Numbered from the stretch's first letter, positions 17,631-26,853 are shown. The stretch is DNA of 64,000 bases from an uncultured Lachnobacterium sp. (GCA_900546625.1 URDU01000004.1:61300-125299); one strand, 5' to 3'. Numbers and translations: made by a program. Notes: generated from the letters alone by a model not told the origin.

Positions 17631-17809
17631 ATGCTTACCTCCAAATTTTGTGTTTGTGCCCAACATACAGCTCGAATTCGCCTTTTCAAGGCTTCTCCGC
17701 AGCTTACGCTGCTACAATTCTCGCTTTATGTTGTACTGTCCAGTGTTCGCACGTGTCCTTGCATGCGAGCATGCAGACTTGCAAACTCCATTGTACCTCT
17801 TTGTTCACT

Positions 17810-17847
17810 AAAAAAGTCCCTGACAGAATATTACTTCTGTCAAGGAC
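17810..17847 (-). terminator. T-box regulated terminator of the trp leader
   Basis: GTCCTTGACAGA and TCTGTCAGGGAC (minus strand) form a long stem with loop AGTAATAT, followed by TTTTTT. Formation is mutually exclusive with the T-box antiterminator just upstream. Confidence 0.85.
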
Positions 17848-18110
17848 GAATAATTTTAACTATCCGCGGTGCCACCTTGAATTCACGATATAGCTCGTGC
17901 GCTTGGCAGGATACCAACATATCCCGGGCAAATGACGTATGCCCACACGTCGCAGAATACTCTGGATGAATGATAAATCCATTTGACTGCGCCCTCAGCG
18001 GTCCATTTGACAACTTGTTTCACACCTGATTCTCAGCACCACAGGCTCTCTGTAAAGGCATCATTGCCGTTATCTCCGCTTCAACGGTTTACAATTTATT
18101 TAATTGTGCA
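17810..18110 (-). ncRNA. T-box riboswitch of the trp operon (UGG specifier)
   Basis: On the minus strand the leader contains the T-box consensus AAGGTGGCACCGCGG (17864-17878), whose bulge pairs with the tRNA acceptor end. It is followed by a competing terminator made of GTCC(T)TGACAGA and TCTGTCAGGGAC plus a T run (17810-17847). The stem I AGAGAGCC element and a GCTGAGGGC segment are upstream. The specifier is read as TGG (18003-18005) in CAAATGGACCGC, i.e. tryptophan. A second CAAATGGA occurs 24 nt later (17979-17981). Uncharged tRNA-Trp would switch on trpEGDCBA. Confidence 0.9.
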
Positions 18111-18173
18111 AACTTTTTATACTGTTTGAATTTCTTTAACGATTTAATGCTTTATCTCGCTAAATTTGTTTAA

Positions 18174-18202
18174 AGTTTATCACTCCTTTTTGTGTTTGTC
18201 AA
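18174..18202 (-). promoter_or_regulatory. Promoter of the trp T-box leader
   Basis: TTGACA (18197-18202, minus), a 17-nt spacer and TAAACT (18174-18179) give a good vegetative promoter. It lies about 60 nt before the first T-box stem. Confidence 0.65.
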
Positions 18203-18235
18203 CATGTTTTTACCCCGTTTTTTAATTATGCTATA

Positions 18236-18283
18236 TTAAAAATGGTTATGAGGGATTATACATACCAATCCTTCATAACCATT
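18236..18283 (-). terminator. Terminator of the sucrose locus
   Basis: AATGGTTATGAGGGATT (18241-18257) pairs with AATCCTTCATAACCATT (18267-18283), a 17-bp stem with one mismatch. On the minus strand TTTTTAATAT follows. It lies 25 nt after the fructokinase stop and insulates the trp promoter. Confidence 0.85.
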
Positions 18284-18307
18284 GTAAATCTGATTCGATG
18301 CGTTCAA

Positions 18308-19258
18308 TTATGCTTTAATCAGTTCCTCTATCTCCTTCGGCTGTGGCATCACACGCAGGGCTCCCTTACGCGTGGTAACGATGGATGCAGCAGCATTTGC
18401 ATATGTAAGCATATCCTTCAAATCCTTATCTGTTAATTTCTGCAATCCATGCTCCAGCACATAATGCAGCACACACGCACAAAACGTATCACCGGCACCT
18501 GTAGTTTCAATCGTATTTTTTTGGATAAAAGGTGCGACCTCAACCATCTTGTCCTGATAGTAAGCCCTGCTTCCTTCCTTTCCCATCGAAACAAGAATAA
18601 GCGGAATATGATATCTCATATTAATCCATCGGACACCCTCAGTAAAATCATCTTCTCCTGTCAGCCATTGAATTTCATTATCAGAGATTTTTAAAATATC
18701 GCACTGCTGTAATCCATATAACACCTGTTCTCTCGCATCATCTAAAGAATTCCAGAGAGGTTCCCTGATATTTGGATCAAATGAAATAATTGCTCCGGCA
18801 TCCTGTGCAATTGCAATCGCTTTTTTCGTGGCAAGGCGAACTCTCTCGTGAGTCATTGACAAAGTTCCGAAATGGAAAATTCGTGCAGACTTAACAATAT
18901 CCACAGGAACCTCCTCTTCTGTCAGCATCATATCAGCTCCAGGATTACGATAAAAAGAAAAATCCCTATCGCCATCCGGATGTGTATGAACCAACGCCAG
19001 CGTTGTATGTACGTCATTGTCCTTCAAAAGTCCTTTTGCATCTATGCCAACCTCTGTAATTGCTTTCTCCAACTGTTTTCCAAAAAAATCATTACCTACT
19101 TTTCCAATAAATGCCGTCGTATGCCCCAAGCCCGACAGCATTGCGAGCACATTACATGGAGCCCCGCCGGGATTAGCCTCAAATAAAGGATTCCCCTGAC
19201 TGCTGATTCCATTTTCTGTGAAATCAATAAGCAATTCGCCTAATGCAACTACATCCAT
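18308..19258 (-). CDS. PfkB-family fructokinase
   Basis: 316-aa ribokinase-fold sugar kinase. The N-terminus DVVALGELLIDF and the GGAPCNVLAMLSGLG loop (about residues 36-51) bind sugar. The C-terminal signature ETTGAGDTFCA (about residue 255) has the catalytic Asp and anion hole. Its place after a GH32 invertase makes fructose the likely substrate, giving fructose-6-phosphate for glycolysis. GGAGG lies 7 nt before the ATG at 19258; a longer frame to 19288 overlaps the GH32 gene. It is the last gene of the sucrose operon and ends before the strong terminator at 18236-18283. Confidence 0.9.
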   Translation of the reverse strand: MDVVALGELLIDFTENGISSQGNPLFEANPGGAPCNVLAMLSGLGHTTAFIGKVGNDFFGKQLEKAITEVGIDAKGLLKDNDVHTTLALVHTHPDGDRDFSFYRNPGADMMLTEEEVPVDIVKSARIFHFGTLSMTHERVRLATKKAIAIAQDAGAIISFDPNIREPLWNSLDDAREQVLYGLQQCDILKISDNEIQWLTGEDDFTEGVRWINMRYHIPLILVSMGKEGSRAYYQDKMVEVAPFIQKNTIETTGAGDTFCACVLHYVLEHGLQKLTDKDLKDMLTYANAAASIVTTRKGALRVMPQPKEIEELIKA

Positions 19259-19291
19259 ATCTTCCTCCAGTTCTATTGCCACAAGCAAAAA

Positions 19292-20758
19292 TTATAATTC
19301 TATATCATATTTTTCTACACTTATCTGCGCCTTTTTGTCGCTGAAAAAGCTGATACCGTCTGCTTCCGCCGGTGTGCATATGGCAGTCGTGGCTACCTGC
19401 TGTCCATCATTGATGAAAAGCTCAATAGACTGGTAATCAAGAATAAAGCGCAGTTTCTTCAATCCGTCCGTGTCACAGATTTTTATTTTACGGACGCAGA
19501 CCACATCCCGCGTCACTCCACAATATGTACGATCTATCTCAAGTATTTTATCTGCTTTGCTATATGTGAAGCAGGTCTCGTACTCATCATTTGCTGCAAG
19601 CTTCACAGCAAAGGTCGTATAATCCCCGCCTTTAAGCGCAACTGTCATGTCTATCGTACGACCTTTAACACCAGAAAGTGATGTCTCCGCGTCAATCAGT
19701 ATGTTATTGTGGCAGCATTCATTCCTACGATATTTTTCCAGTTCTCTGACCGGTTTCTGCCAGATGGCACCATTCTTTAATTCCAGCTCTCGCGGTATTG
19801 TCATCATGCCCTGCCATTCCTGTGATTCAGGGATTATACAGGCATCCCAGGATTTCATCCATCCAATCATGATTTGTCTGCCATCCGAAAGAGCCGTCGT
19901 CTGTGGTGCGTAAAAATCGAGACCATAATCGAGTGTTCTGGCATTTTCTTTTACGAATTTATGAGTCTTCAAATCATAATCCCCAAGGAAATACACCGAG
20001 TTGTTACCATTGTGAAATTCATATTTGGTCGCCTTCATATTCTGCGGTGAACAGATTAACACTCTCTTATCTCCCAATTTGAAGAAATCAGGACATTCCC
20101 ACATGGTGCCTACTTTTCCGTTATCATTTGAGGCAAGAATTGTCTCAAATTTCCATTCAGTCAGGTTTTCACTTGAAAAGAGCACGACCTGTCCTATTTG
20201 ATTATCGTTTTTATTTCCGACAATCACATAATAGCGTTCATCCTCCTTCCAGATTTTAGGATCCCTGAAATCAACTCGGCTGCAAGCCTCAGGAAGCATA
20301 TCACCTTTTACTACAGGATTATTTTGATATTTCACATAATCGGTACCATCACCCAAGGCAACACACTGATTCTGTCTCTCAAGCACACTGCCATCTGCCT
20401 GCACCTGCTTTGACACACCGGTATACACGAGCACATGCTTTCCATCTGCCTCAATAGCACTTCCCGAAAAGCAGCCGTCCTTATCATAGCTTTCATCCGG
20501 TGCAAGTGCCGCCGGAAGCTGCTCCCAACGTATCATATCGTCAGTCACACTGTGTCCCCAGTGCATCGGTCCCCATTCGCGCTTATATGGGTAGTACTGA
20601 TAAAATAAATGTATCCTGCCATCATATTCTGAGAAGCCGTTTGGATCATTAATCCAGCCAACAGGTGCCGATACATGATAAATTGGCTTCATGCTCTTAT
20701 CCTGCTGATGGATTTTGTCCTTCTCAAAATTTCTTGCTTTTTCTAATAATTCACTCAT
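19292..20758 (-). CDS. Glycoside hydrolase family 32 beta-fructosidase (sucrose hydrolase)
   Basis: 488 aa. The five-bladed GH32 propeller carries the nucleophile in WINDPNGF (about residue 36), the stabilising Asp in FRDPKIW (about 165) and the acid/base Glu in WECPDFF (about 220). A C-terminal beta-sandwich follows. There is no signal peptide, so it acts in the cytoplasm on imported sucrose or short fructo-oligosaccharides, releasing fructose for the kinase downstream. The importer is an ABC system rather than a PTS, so free sucrose is the likely substrate and not sucrose-6-phosphate. It lies 20 bp after the GH13 gene and 33 bp before the kinase. Confidence 0.93.
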   Translation of the reverse strand: MSELLEKARNFEKDKIHQQDKSMKPIYHVSAPVGWINDPNGFSEYDGRIHLFYQYYPYKREWGPMHWGHSVTDDMIRWEQLPAALAPDESYDKDGCFSGSAIEADGKHVLVYTGVSKQVQADGSVLERQNQCVALGDGTDYVKYQNNPVVKGDMLPEACSRVDFRDPKIWKEDERYYVIVGNKNDNQIGQVVLFSSENLTEWKFETILASNDNGKVGTMWECPDFFKLGDKRVLICSPQNMKATKYEFHNGNNSVYFLGDYDLKTHKFVKENARTLDYGLDFYAPQTTALSDGRQIMIGWMKSWDACIIPESQEWQGMMTIPRELELKNGAIWQKPVRELEKYRRNECCHNNILIDAETSLSGVKGRTIDMTVALKGGDYTTFAVKLAANDEYETCFTYSKADKILEIDRTYCGVTRDVVCVRKIKICDTDGLKKLRFILDYQSIELFINDGQQVATTAICTPAEADGISFFSDKKAQISVEKYDIEL

Positions 20759-20778
20759 GAAAATCCCCCATATATTTA

Positions 20779-22401
20779 CTATTTGCAGTATATTCTAGCC
20801 TCATATGGTCGCATGAATTTTTGCTCCATTTCTTTATAATTACATAACACACAGTTTTGGCCAATATCAATAGCCTCCATCTGTGAATCTGTAAAATTAA
20901 CTATCACAAGCAGCTCATTTTTATCCGATTTTCTCTTATAAGCAATTAGACCTCGGTACTGTTCATACATTGGATAAAATGCTCCCTGACTCAAAACATC
21001 TGCATGTTCATGATAACATTTAATTAATTGTTTGTAAAAGCTATATAATGAATTTGGATCATTTATCTGATTCATCACATTGATTTCTTTATAATTATCA
21101 TTGCATTTAATCCATGGTTTTCCATCCGAGAATCCACCATTTTCTGAATCATCCCACTGCATAGGTGTACGTGAATTATCTCTTCCGAGCTCTGAAAAAA
21201 ATGCCAGTACTTCTTGTGCATTTTTGCCTTGCTCTACAGCCTCCTGATACGTTCTTTTAGCTCTCACATCTGCCATATCATTTATATCTCTCCACTTGAC
21301 ATTCGTCATTCCAATTTCCTGTCCCTGATAAATAAAAGGTGTTCCGTACAGGAAAAAATAAATGCAGGCAAGAGCAGATGCACTGTAAAAGTTTATATTT
21401 TTTTTCTCAAGAAATTTATTCAGACATCTTGACTGATCATGGTTTTCCAAAAAGATTGCGCTCCAGCCAGCCTTACTGTTATTTGATACACTTGAAAAGA
21501 TTTTGTGCTTCCATCTCTCTATTGCATCAACACCGGATTTATCTTTCTCACCTTCCATATTTTCCCATCCGAAATCAAAAATCATTGAAAAATATCCATC
21601 TTCTCCCGCATATCTTTCAAATGCTTTCGCATCTACTCCAGGTGCCTCTGCAACCGTCATACAATTATATTTTTCAAAGCATTGTTCCTTCATCTCATTA
21701 AGAAATGCACCTATTCCTTCATAATCTGTCAGATTTTCAACAGGATACCTTTCTTCTTCAGTTGCTCTGCTCTCAAAGCTTAAATCCTTCTTTATAAATG
21801 TGATTGCATCAACTCTAAAGCCCGCTATTCCTTTATCAAGCCACCAGTTAATCATCTCAAATATTTTCTTACGAAGTTTATCACATTCCCAGTTTAAATC
21901 CGGCTGTTCCTTTGCAAAAGTATGGTAATACCATCGCCCATCCGGCAATCTTGACCATACTGAACCTCCAAAATTTGATCTCCAGTTGTTCGGTTCTTTA
22001 TCATCATCGGTTGTCTTAAAATAGAAGTACTCTGCCTCTTCACATTCCGGATTCCTGATAGCTTTCTGAAACCATTCATGCTGGTCTGAACAATGATTCA
22101 CAACAAGATCCAGTATGATCTTTATATTTCTCTTTTTTGCCTCGGCTATAAGATTTTCCATATCCTCATTTGTGCCAAAAATAGCATTAACTTTATAATA
22201 ATCCGATATGTCATATCCGTTATCCACTAAAGGTGAAGCATACATAGGACATATCCACAGTACATCAACTCCCAGCTCCATTAGATAATCTAATTTCTGT
22301 ATAATTCCATTAAAATCACCAATTCCGTCTCCGTTACTATCCATAAAACTCTGCGGATAGATCTGATATACTACGGATTTTTTCCACCAATTTTCTTTCA
22401 T
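20779..22401 (-). CDS. GH13 alpha-glucosidase (oligo-1,6-glucosidase-like, probable subfamily 31)
   Basis: 540 aa. The N-terminus WWKKSVVYQIYPQSFMDSNG is the hallmark of oligo-1,6-glucosidase/alpha-glucosidase relatives. Region I is DLVVNHCSD. The nucleophile lies in GFRVDAITF (about residue 199), the acid/base in TVAEAPG (about 250) and the third acid in LENHDQSR (about 321). The residue after the nucleophile is Ala, whereas characterised enzymes commonly have Val (alpha-1,6) or Thr (alpha-1,4), so linkage preference cannot be read off simply. No signal peptide. Between the importer and GH32 genes, it probably hydrolyses glucosyl-fructose or related oligosaccharides in the cytoplasm. Confidence 0.88.
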   Translation of the reverse strand: MKENWWKKSVVYQIYPQSFMDSNGDGIGDFNGIIQKLDYLMELGVDVLWICPMYASPLVDNGYDISDYYKVNAIFGTNEDMENLIAEAKKRNIKIILDLVVNHCSDQHEWFQKAIRNPECEEAEYFYFKTTDDDKEPNNWRSNFGGSVWSRLPDGRWYYHTFAKEQPDLNWECDKLRKKIFEMINWWLDKGIAGFRVDAITFIKKDLSFESRATEEERYPVENLTDYEGIGAFLNEMKEQCFEKYNCMTVAEAPGVDAKAFERYAGEDGYFSMIFDFGWENMEGEKDKSGVDAIERWKHKIFSSVSNNSKAGWSAIFLENHDQSRCLNKFLEKKNINFYSASALACIYFFLYGTPFIYQGQEIGMTNVKWRDINDMADVRAKRTYQEAVEQGKNAQEVLAFFSELGRDNSRTPMQWDDSENGGFSDGKPWIKCNDNYKEINVMNQINDPNSLYSFYKQLIKCYHEHADVLSQGAFYPMYEQYRGLIAYKRKSDKNELLVIVNFTDSQMEAIDIGQNCVLCNYKEMEQKFMRPYEARIYCK

Positions 22402-22416
22402 TCAATAATCCTCACC

Positions 22417-23232
22417 TTACTTTATTGCCCCATCTGTGATGCCTTTTACAATATATTTCTGACAGAATAAGTAAAAGATAATAATAGGAGCCATACACAT
22501 AACCAATCCGGCTGATGCCAAATCCCAGCGTTTTGCAAACTGTCCAAAGAATAAATATGTTTTTAAAGGCAATGTCTGCAATCCCTGCCTGTTAATTATT
22601 AATGATGGTAAAAGGAAATCATTCCATGTACCCATGACATTAATAACGGCTACTGTGACCAATATTGTTTTCATCAAAGGAAGAACAATAGAGAAAAACA
22701 GCCTGACAGAACCACATCCATCTATCGTTGCAGCCTCTTCAAGTTCCTCCGGAATATTTTTTATAAACCCATGGAACATAATAATTGCCATACTCGTCTG
22801 AAAGCCCATGTACATGAAAATAAGACCGCCTCGAGACATTAATCCGATTTTGCTTGCGAAGCCTACAAGAGGAAGCATGACACACTGAAAAGGAATCAGC
22901 ATAGAAGCAGCAAATATAAGAAAAATTACTTTACTTGCCTTTGTCTTATATCGAACCAATACCCATGCTGCCATTGCAGAAATCAACAATACAAGTACGG
23001 CTGAAATTACTGTAATAAACAATGAATTCATAAATGATTTCACATAATCCAATGCTTCAAAAGCATTTTTATAGTTTTCAAGAGTAAATGTATCCTTTCC
23101 CGGAAAACCCAGTACATCCGTAAAAATACCTTTTGTTGTCTTAAATGAATTCATTATCAAAATATAAATCGGAAACAAAAAAATGCATCCAAGAATTACT
23201 CCAATAACTCCATACATAACTTTCTTTTTCAT
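22417..23232 (-). CDS. Carbohydrate ABC transporter permease, MalG type
   Basis: 271 aa with six predicted membrane helices. The EAA loop that contacts the ATPase reads EELEEAATIDGCGSVRLFFSIVLPLMK (shown here only as family signature, about residues 165-190). It pairs with the MalF-type permease encoded just upstream; the two genes overlap as TAATG. Together with the binding protein they form a CUT1-type sugar importer. No ATPase gene is in the operon, so a shared MsmK/MalK-type ATPase elsewhere is expected. Confidence 0.92.
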   Translation of the reverse strand: MKKKVMYGVIGVILGCIFLFPIYILIMNSFKTTKGIFTDVLGFPGKDTFTLENYKNAFEALDYVKSFMNSLFITVISAVLVLLISAMAAWVLVRYKTKASKVIFLIFAASMLIPFQCVMLPLVGFASKIGLMSRGGLIFMYMGFQTSMAIIMFHGFIKNIPEELEEAATIDGCGSVRLFFSIVLPLMKTILVTVAVINVMGTWNDFLLPSLIINRQGLQTLPLKTYLFFGQFAKRWDLASAGLVMCMAPIIIFYLFCQKYIVKGITDGAIK

Positions 23233-24101
23233 TACATTTCGACCTCCTTACGCTTTGTTAAGATCAACTGCGTAATTCCGATTCCTGCGACTATAATCAG
23301 AAATACTATGGCTTTTGCCTGTGCCAGACCAAATTCATTTGCTCCAAACGCTGAATTATAAATGTTTAACGCTATCATTTCAGTTGACTTATATGGTCCG
23401 CCCTGTGTCAAAGCAAGGTTCTGATCAAACATTTTAAAAGAATTGGAAATTGACAGGAACAACCCAATTGTAAATGCAGGCATCATTAACGGAAGAATAA
23501 TATTTTTCATAAGCTGAAAAGAATTGGCTCCATCTATTCGGGCTGCTTCCTTTACTGATTCAGGAATCTGCTGAATCTGAGCAATATAAACAATCATCAT
23601 ATATCCGGACATCTGCCATACTGTCAGAATAAGTAATCCTATAAAACCTGTCTGCGGGTTTGAAAGCCATCCACTAAAAGCTGCAATTCCTGTTTTTCTG
23701 GCTATAGCTTCAAAAATTGATATGAAAATAAACTGCCATGTAAAACCTAATAACAGTCCACCAATCATATTAGGCATGAAAAAGATACCACGTAATAATG
23801 TTGCCCCTTTAAATTTCTGTGTCACAAACACGGCAAGACCAAAACCAACCAGATTTACCAAAAGCACTGCACAAACCGAAAAACCTGCTGTAAATAAAAA
23901 TGCATGTACAAATGAATTATCTCTGGTAAATATATCAACAAAATTCTGTAATCCAACAAATTTTATATCTGAACCTACAATTCCATTCCAATCAGTTAAC
24001 GAATAAAAGAATCCTATGCAGGTAGGTATAATTACTACAATAAAAAATGAGATTAACGCAGGTGCAAGAAAACACCAAAACCGTAATTTGCTTTTTTTCA
24101 T
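23232..24101 (-). CDS. Carbohydrate ABC transporter permease, MalF type
   Basis: 289 aa, six to seven membrane helices. The EAA motif is in ESVKEAARIDGANSFQLMK (about residues 185-204), typical of CUT1 permeases. The ATG at 24101 has AAAGGCGG upstream; a TTG three codons earlier is also in frame but lies too close to that site. The stop overlaps the MalG start as TAATG. Located 85 bp after the binding-protein gene. Substrate inferred from context: sucrose or small fructo-oligosaccharides. Confidence 0.92.
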   Translation of the reverse strand: MKKSKLRFWCFLAPALISFFIVVIIPTCIGFFYSLTDWNGIVGSDIKFVGLQNFVDIFTRDNSFVHAFLFTAGFSVCAVLLVNLVGFGLAVFVTQKFKGATLLRGIFFMPNMIGGLLLGFTWQFIFISIFEAIARKTGIAAFSGWLSNPQTGFIGLLILTVWQMSGYMMIVYIAQIQQIPESVKEAARIDGANSFQLMKNIILPLMMPAFTIGLFLSISNSFKMFDQNLALTQGGPYKSTEMIALNIYNSAFGANEFGLAQAKAIVFLIIVAGIGITQLILTKRKEVEM

Positions 24102-24186
24102 AACTCTCAATCCGCCTTTCCGTTAAATTTCTATTAATATATTCCGGGATAGAAAACCACCCCGGAATATACCAAAATACTACTGT

Positions 24187-25512
24187 TTACTTTTGTGTTG
24201 TCTTAAGATTACTCCACTGGTCAATACATGTCTTTGTAACCTCATCCCAATCAGCTTCTCCTGCAAGGTATTTCTGTACCTCTACACCTGCGACCTGCTG
24301 TGACCATGTATTTGGTGCTCCACTGTATACCCAGCCATTCATTGTATTGCCGGATTTATTTGCATCCATAATTCTCTGTGAAAGTGGATCTGCGGCCTTT
24401 ATATCACCAAAATTGTCATATGGCGGAATAAATTTACAATCTTCAACTAAAATCTTTTGCGCTTCTGAATCGGTGAACATCCAATTGATAAAATCTTTTG
24501 CAACCTTCTTCTGCTCATCTGTTGACTTGCTATGAATTGCCCAATATCCGGACACACCGACAAAATACTTGCCATCTGAATATCCCGGAACAGAATACGG
24601 AATCATATCGAGCTTATTAAGCACATCAGCATCTGTTGTCTCTACGGCTGGTGCAACCCAGTTTCCCTGCTTAATACATGCAACACGCTCAATTGCAAGT
24701 CCTCCTTCAAGTGATGCTGTATAATCAACTGAATTAAGATTAGCTGTATTATCTGCATTTGTTGTGTAACTAGCCTGAAAATCTACCATTTTCTTGTAAT
24801 CATCAAATCCTGTTCCCGGAAGAGTGTCTGCTCCATATGCATCATTAGCTGTTTCAAAGTCATGTGTTAATGCTACATTTACATCATGATCTCCGGCAAT
24901 CCACAATTCTTTTGTCGGATACTCCATAACTGCTTCAAGATTCGGGTATTTATCTTTCATCTCTCCGTCATCAATCTTCTTTTTAAGTGTATCAAAGCCT
25001 TTTTTCATTCCTTCAAAGTTCATCATTGAATCTACTGATACCCCTGCATCTTCAAATATCTGCTTATTGATGACAAAACCATATCCCTCCATATACAAAG
25101 GAACTGCATATATCTTCCCGTCTTTAGTAAACATATCTGTTGTTCCGCTCAATGCATGCTTCATAATGTCCAAATCAGAAACATCTTCCATGACATCTCC
25201 ATAATCCTTCAAATCATTAAACCCACCTACTGCAAAAATTGTTGGCGGATCTGACTGCATCTTTGCTTTAAGTGTAGCCGCTGTATCATTACCTGTTACA
25301 GCCTCCAGATTAATCTCTACATCAGGATGCTTATCTTCATATTCTTTAATCAGCTTTTTGTATCCATCATTTGCTTCAATCTTAGCCTGAAAGATTGTTA
25401 ATGACACCTTACCACTGTCAGAGCCATTACCTGCCCCACTTCCACATCCGGCAAACACTCCGCTCATCATAAGTGCAGCCATTCCTATTGCAACTATTTT
25501 TCTTGCTTTCAT
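24187..25512 (-). CDS. Sugar ABC transporter substrate-binding lipoprotein
   Basis: 441 aa. The signal peptide MKARKIVAIGMAALMMSG is followed by the lipobox VFAGC, so the mature protein is lipid-anchored at Cys near residue 23. The body has the type I binding-protein features of CUT1 systems (VSLTIFQAKIE, FINWMFTDSEAQKIL, AGVEVQKYLAGE). AAGGAGG stands 8 nt before the ATG at 25512, and the longer frame to 25566 crosses an operator-like repeat. First gene of the importer/GH13/GH32/kinase operon. It delivers sugar to the two permeases downstream. Confidence 0.93.
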   Translation of the reverse strand: MKARKIVAIGMAALMMSGVFAGCGSGAGNGSDSGKVSLTIFQAKIEANDGYKKLIKEYEDKHPDVEINLEAVTGNDTAATLKAKMQSDPPTIFAVGGFNDLKDYGDVMEDVSDLDIMKHALSGTTDMFTKDGKIYAVPLYMEGYGFVINKQIFEDAGVSVDSMMNFEGMKKGFDTLKKKIDDGEMKDKYPNLEAVMEYPTKELWIAGDHDVNVALTHDFETANDAYGADTLPGTGFDDYKKMVDFQASYTTNADNTANLNSVDYTASLEGGLAIERVACIKQGNWVAPAVETTDADVLNKLDMIPYSVPGYSDGKYFVGVSGYWAIHSKSTDEQKKVAKDFINWMFTDSEAQKILVEDCKFIPPYDNFGDIKAADPLSQRIMDANKSGNTMNGWVYSGAPNTWSQQVAGVEVQKYLAGEADWDEVTKTCIDQWSNLKTTQK

Positions 25513-25528
25513 ATATGTTCCTCCTTGT

Positions 25529-25543
25529 ATGAAACTGTTCCAC
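25529..25543 (-). promoter_or_regulatory. Secondary LacI-type operator candidate
   Basis: ATGAAAC-T-GTTCCAC differs at two positions from the perfect operator at 25608-25624 and lies 79 nt closer to the binding-protein gene. The spacing of centres is near 80 nt, close to whole DNA turns, which would allow looping. Confidence 0.45.
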
Positions 25544-25607
25544 ATCTGACTAAAAAAATTGGTCACATATGGATAAACCTTTAATACTTATGGAACCCTT
25601 CTCCGTT

Positions 25608-25624
25608 TATGGAACTGTTCCATA
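25608..25624 (-). promoter_or_regulatory. LacI-family operator of the sucrose locus
   Basis: The 17-bp perfect palindrome TATGGAAC-T-GTTCCATA begins about 6 nt after the -10 box, so it overlaps the transcription start. The LacI-type gene upstream is the likely repressor source. Confidence 0.75.
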
Positions 25625-25629
25625 TCTGT

Positions 25630-25658
25630 AATATACTCTAAAAGATTTAAAATTGCAA
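25630..25658 (-). promoter_or_regulatory. Promoter of the sucrose operon
   Basis: TTGCAA (25653-25658), a 17-nt spacer and TATATT (25630-25635) on the minus strand. The operator palindrome lies immediately downstream. Confidence 0.65.
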
Positions 25659-25767
25659 TACAAAGTTTCATTCTTTGATACGATTCGTTAAATCAGCCAA
25701 AAATAACATTTATTTTTTATTAAAAAATGCTAGCAAAAAAGTACTCTATCTTCTTTGCCAGCATCTT

Positions 25768-26721
25768 TTATAAGGTATCACCTTCTTTATATTTTACAGG
25801 TATTAACACTTCTCTTTTTTTCAGAGGCTGATTATTTATCAGTTTAATAAGCATATTCACACTCTCTTTTGCCAGTTTTTTTGTATCCTGCATAATTGCA
25901 TCTATTGAATGAGAGTTAAAATCTGTAACATACGTTCCATCATATGCTAATATTTTTTTATTTTTCTGTGTTTTATAAAAAGCTGATGCACACAAATCCA
26001 AGGCCATGATTCCATCAACATCAGGATACTGCTCCAATAAAGTTCTTACACGCGCCATACACAATGGATAATTGATAACCTCCTCCCAGCGAAATGTCTC
26101 AATAATCACCTCACCACCATTGTTTTCCATAACTTCTCTAAGCGCTCTGGCACTCTTAGAAGATGAAACCTCTGTCTTTGTCGGATCGCTAAAGCACATA
26201 ACCTTTTTGCAACCTTTTTCAAGAAAAAGCTCCGCTGCCAGAGTTCCCCCCTGACAATGATCTGACGTCACCAACGGTATTCCCGGTATTATCCTATCCA
26301 GCGAAATAATTGGTTTTTCAATTTTCATATAGTATTCATCCGGTAAAAAAGCAGAACCTACTATCAAACCATCAAATAAATTCCTATCTAAAGTATCAAG
26401 GTACTCTCTTTCCTTATCCTGATTTCCCCTTGTGTTGCAAATCACCACGTTATAGCCATATTGATCCAGCTCTGCCTCCAGATAATTCCATAGAGTTGAA
26501 AAATACGGGTGAATAATATCCGGAGTCATTACACCTATGATTCCTGTTCTTTTTTTATATAAATTACGTATCCACTGGTTCGGTATATAGTCCAGTTCTT
26601 CAACTGCCTGTTTAATTTTTGCCTTGCTTTCCTCTGAAACATACCCACTTCCATTGAGTGCCCTTGACACTGTACTAGGTGCCACATGCGCCAGTCTTGC
26701 CACCTCACGAATACTAGCCAT
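25768..26721 (-). CDS. LacI-family transcriptional regulator of the sucrose locus
   Basis: 317 aa. The N-terminal LacI HTH (SIREVARLAHVAPSTVSRALNG, hinge YIPNQWIRNLYKK) is followed by a periplasmic-binding-like effector domain starting TGIIGVMTPDIIHPYFSTL. GLIVGSAFLPDEYY and GIMALDLCASAFY are the usual ligand-pocket strands. AAGGAGAAAGG precedes the ATG. It is encoded directly upstream of the operon and reads in the same direction; the two palindromes at 25608-25624 and 25529-25543 are the expected binding sites. The inducer is probably sucrose, fructose or a phosphorylated derivative. Confidence 0.9.
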   Translation of the reverse strand: MASIREVARLAHVAPSTVSRALNGSGYVSEESKAKIKQAVEELDYIPNQWIRNLYKKRTGIIGVMTPDIIHPYFSTLWNYLEAELDQYGYNVVICNTRGNQDKEREYLDTLDRNLFDGLIVGSAFLPDEYYMKIEKPIISLDRIIPGIPLVTSDHCQGGTLAAELFLEKGCKKVMCFSDPTKTEVSSSKSARALREVMENNGGEVIIETFRWEEVINYPLCMARVRTLLEQYPDVDGIMALDLCASAFYKTQKNKKILAYDGTYVTDFNSHSIDAIMQDTKKLAKESVNMLIKLINNQPLKKREVLIPVKYKEGDTL

Positions 26722-26853
26722 AGACCTTTCTCCTTACTTTCTTGATATATTTAGCATTAATGTATTAGATTTTCATTGCCTTGCTCTGTTATAAATGTAA
26801 CTACATAAGAAAGTATATCATATATTCGCCCATTATCTGCACATAATTTTATA

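Noticed and set aside
17727..17791. 21-codon frame as a Trp leader peptide
   Set aside because: It has no Trp codons and the T-box already accounts for regulation. It is mentioned only as a weak possibility.
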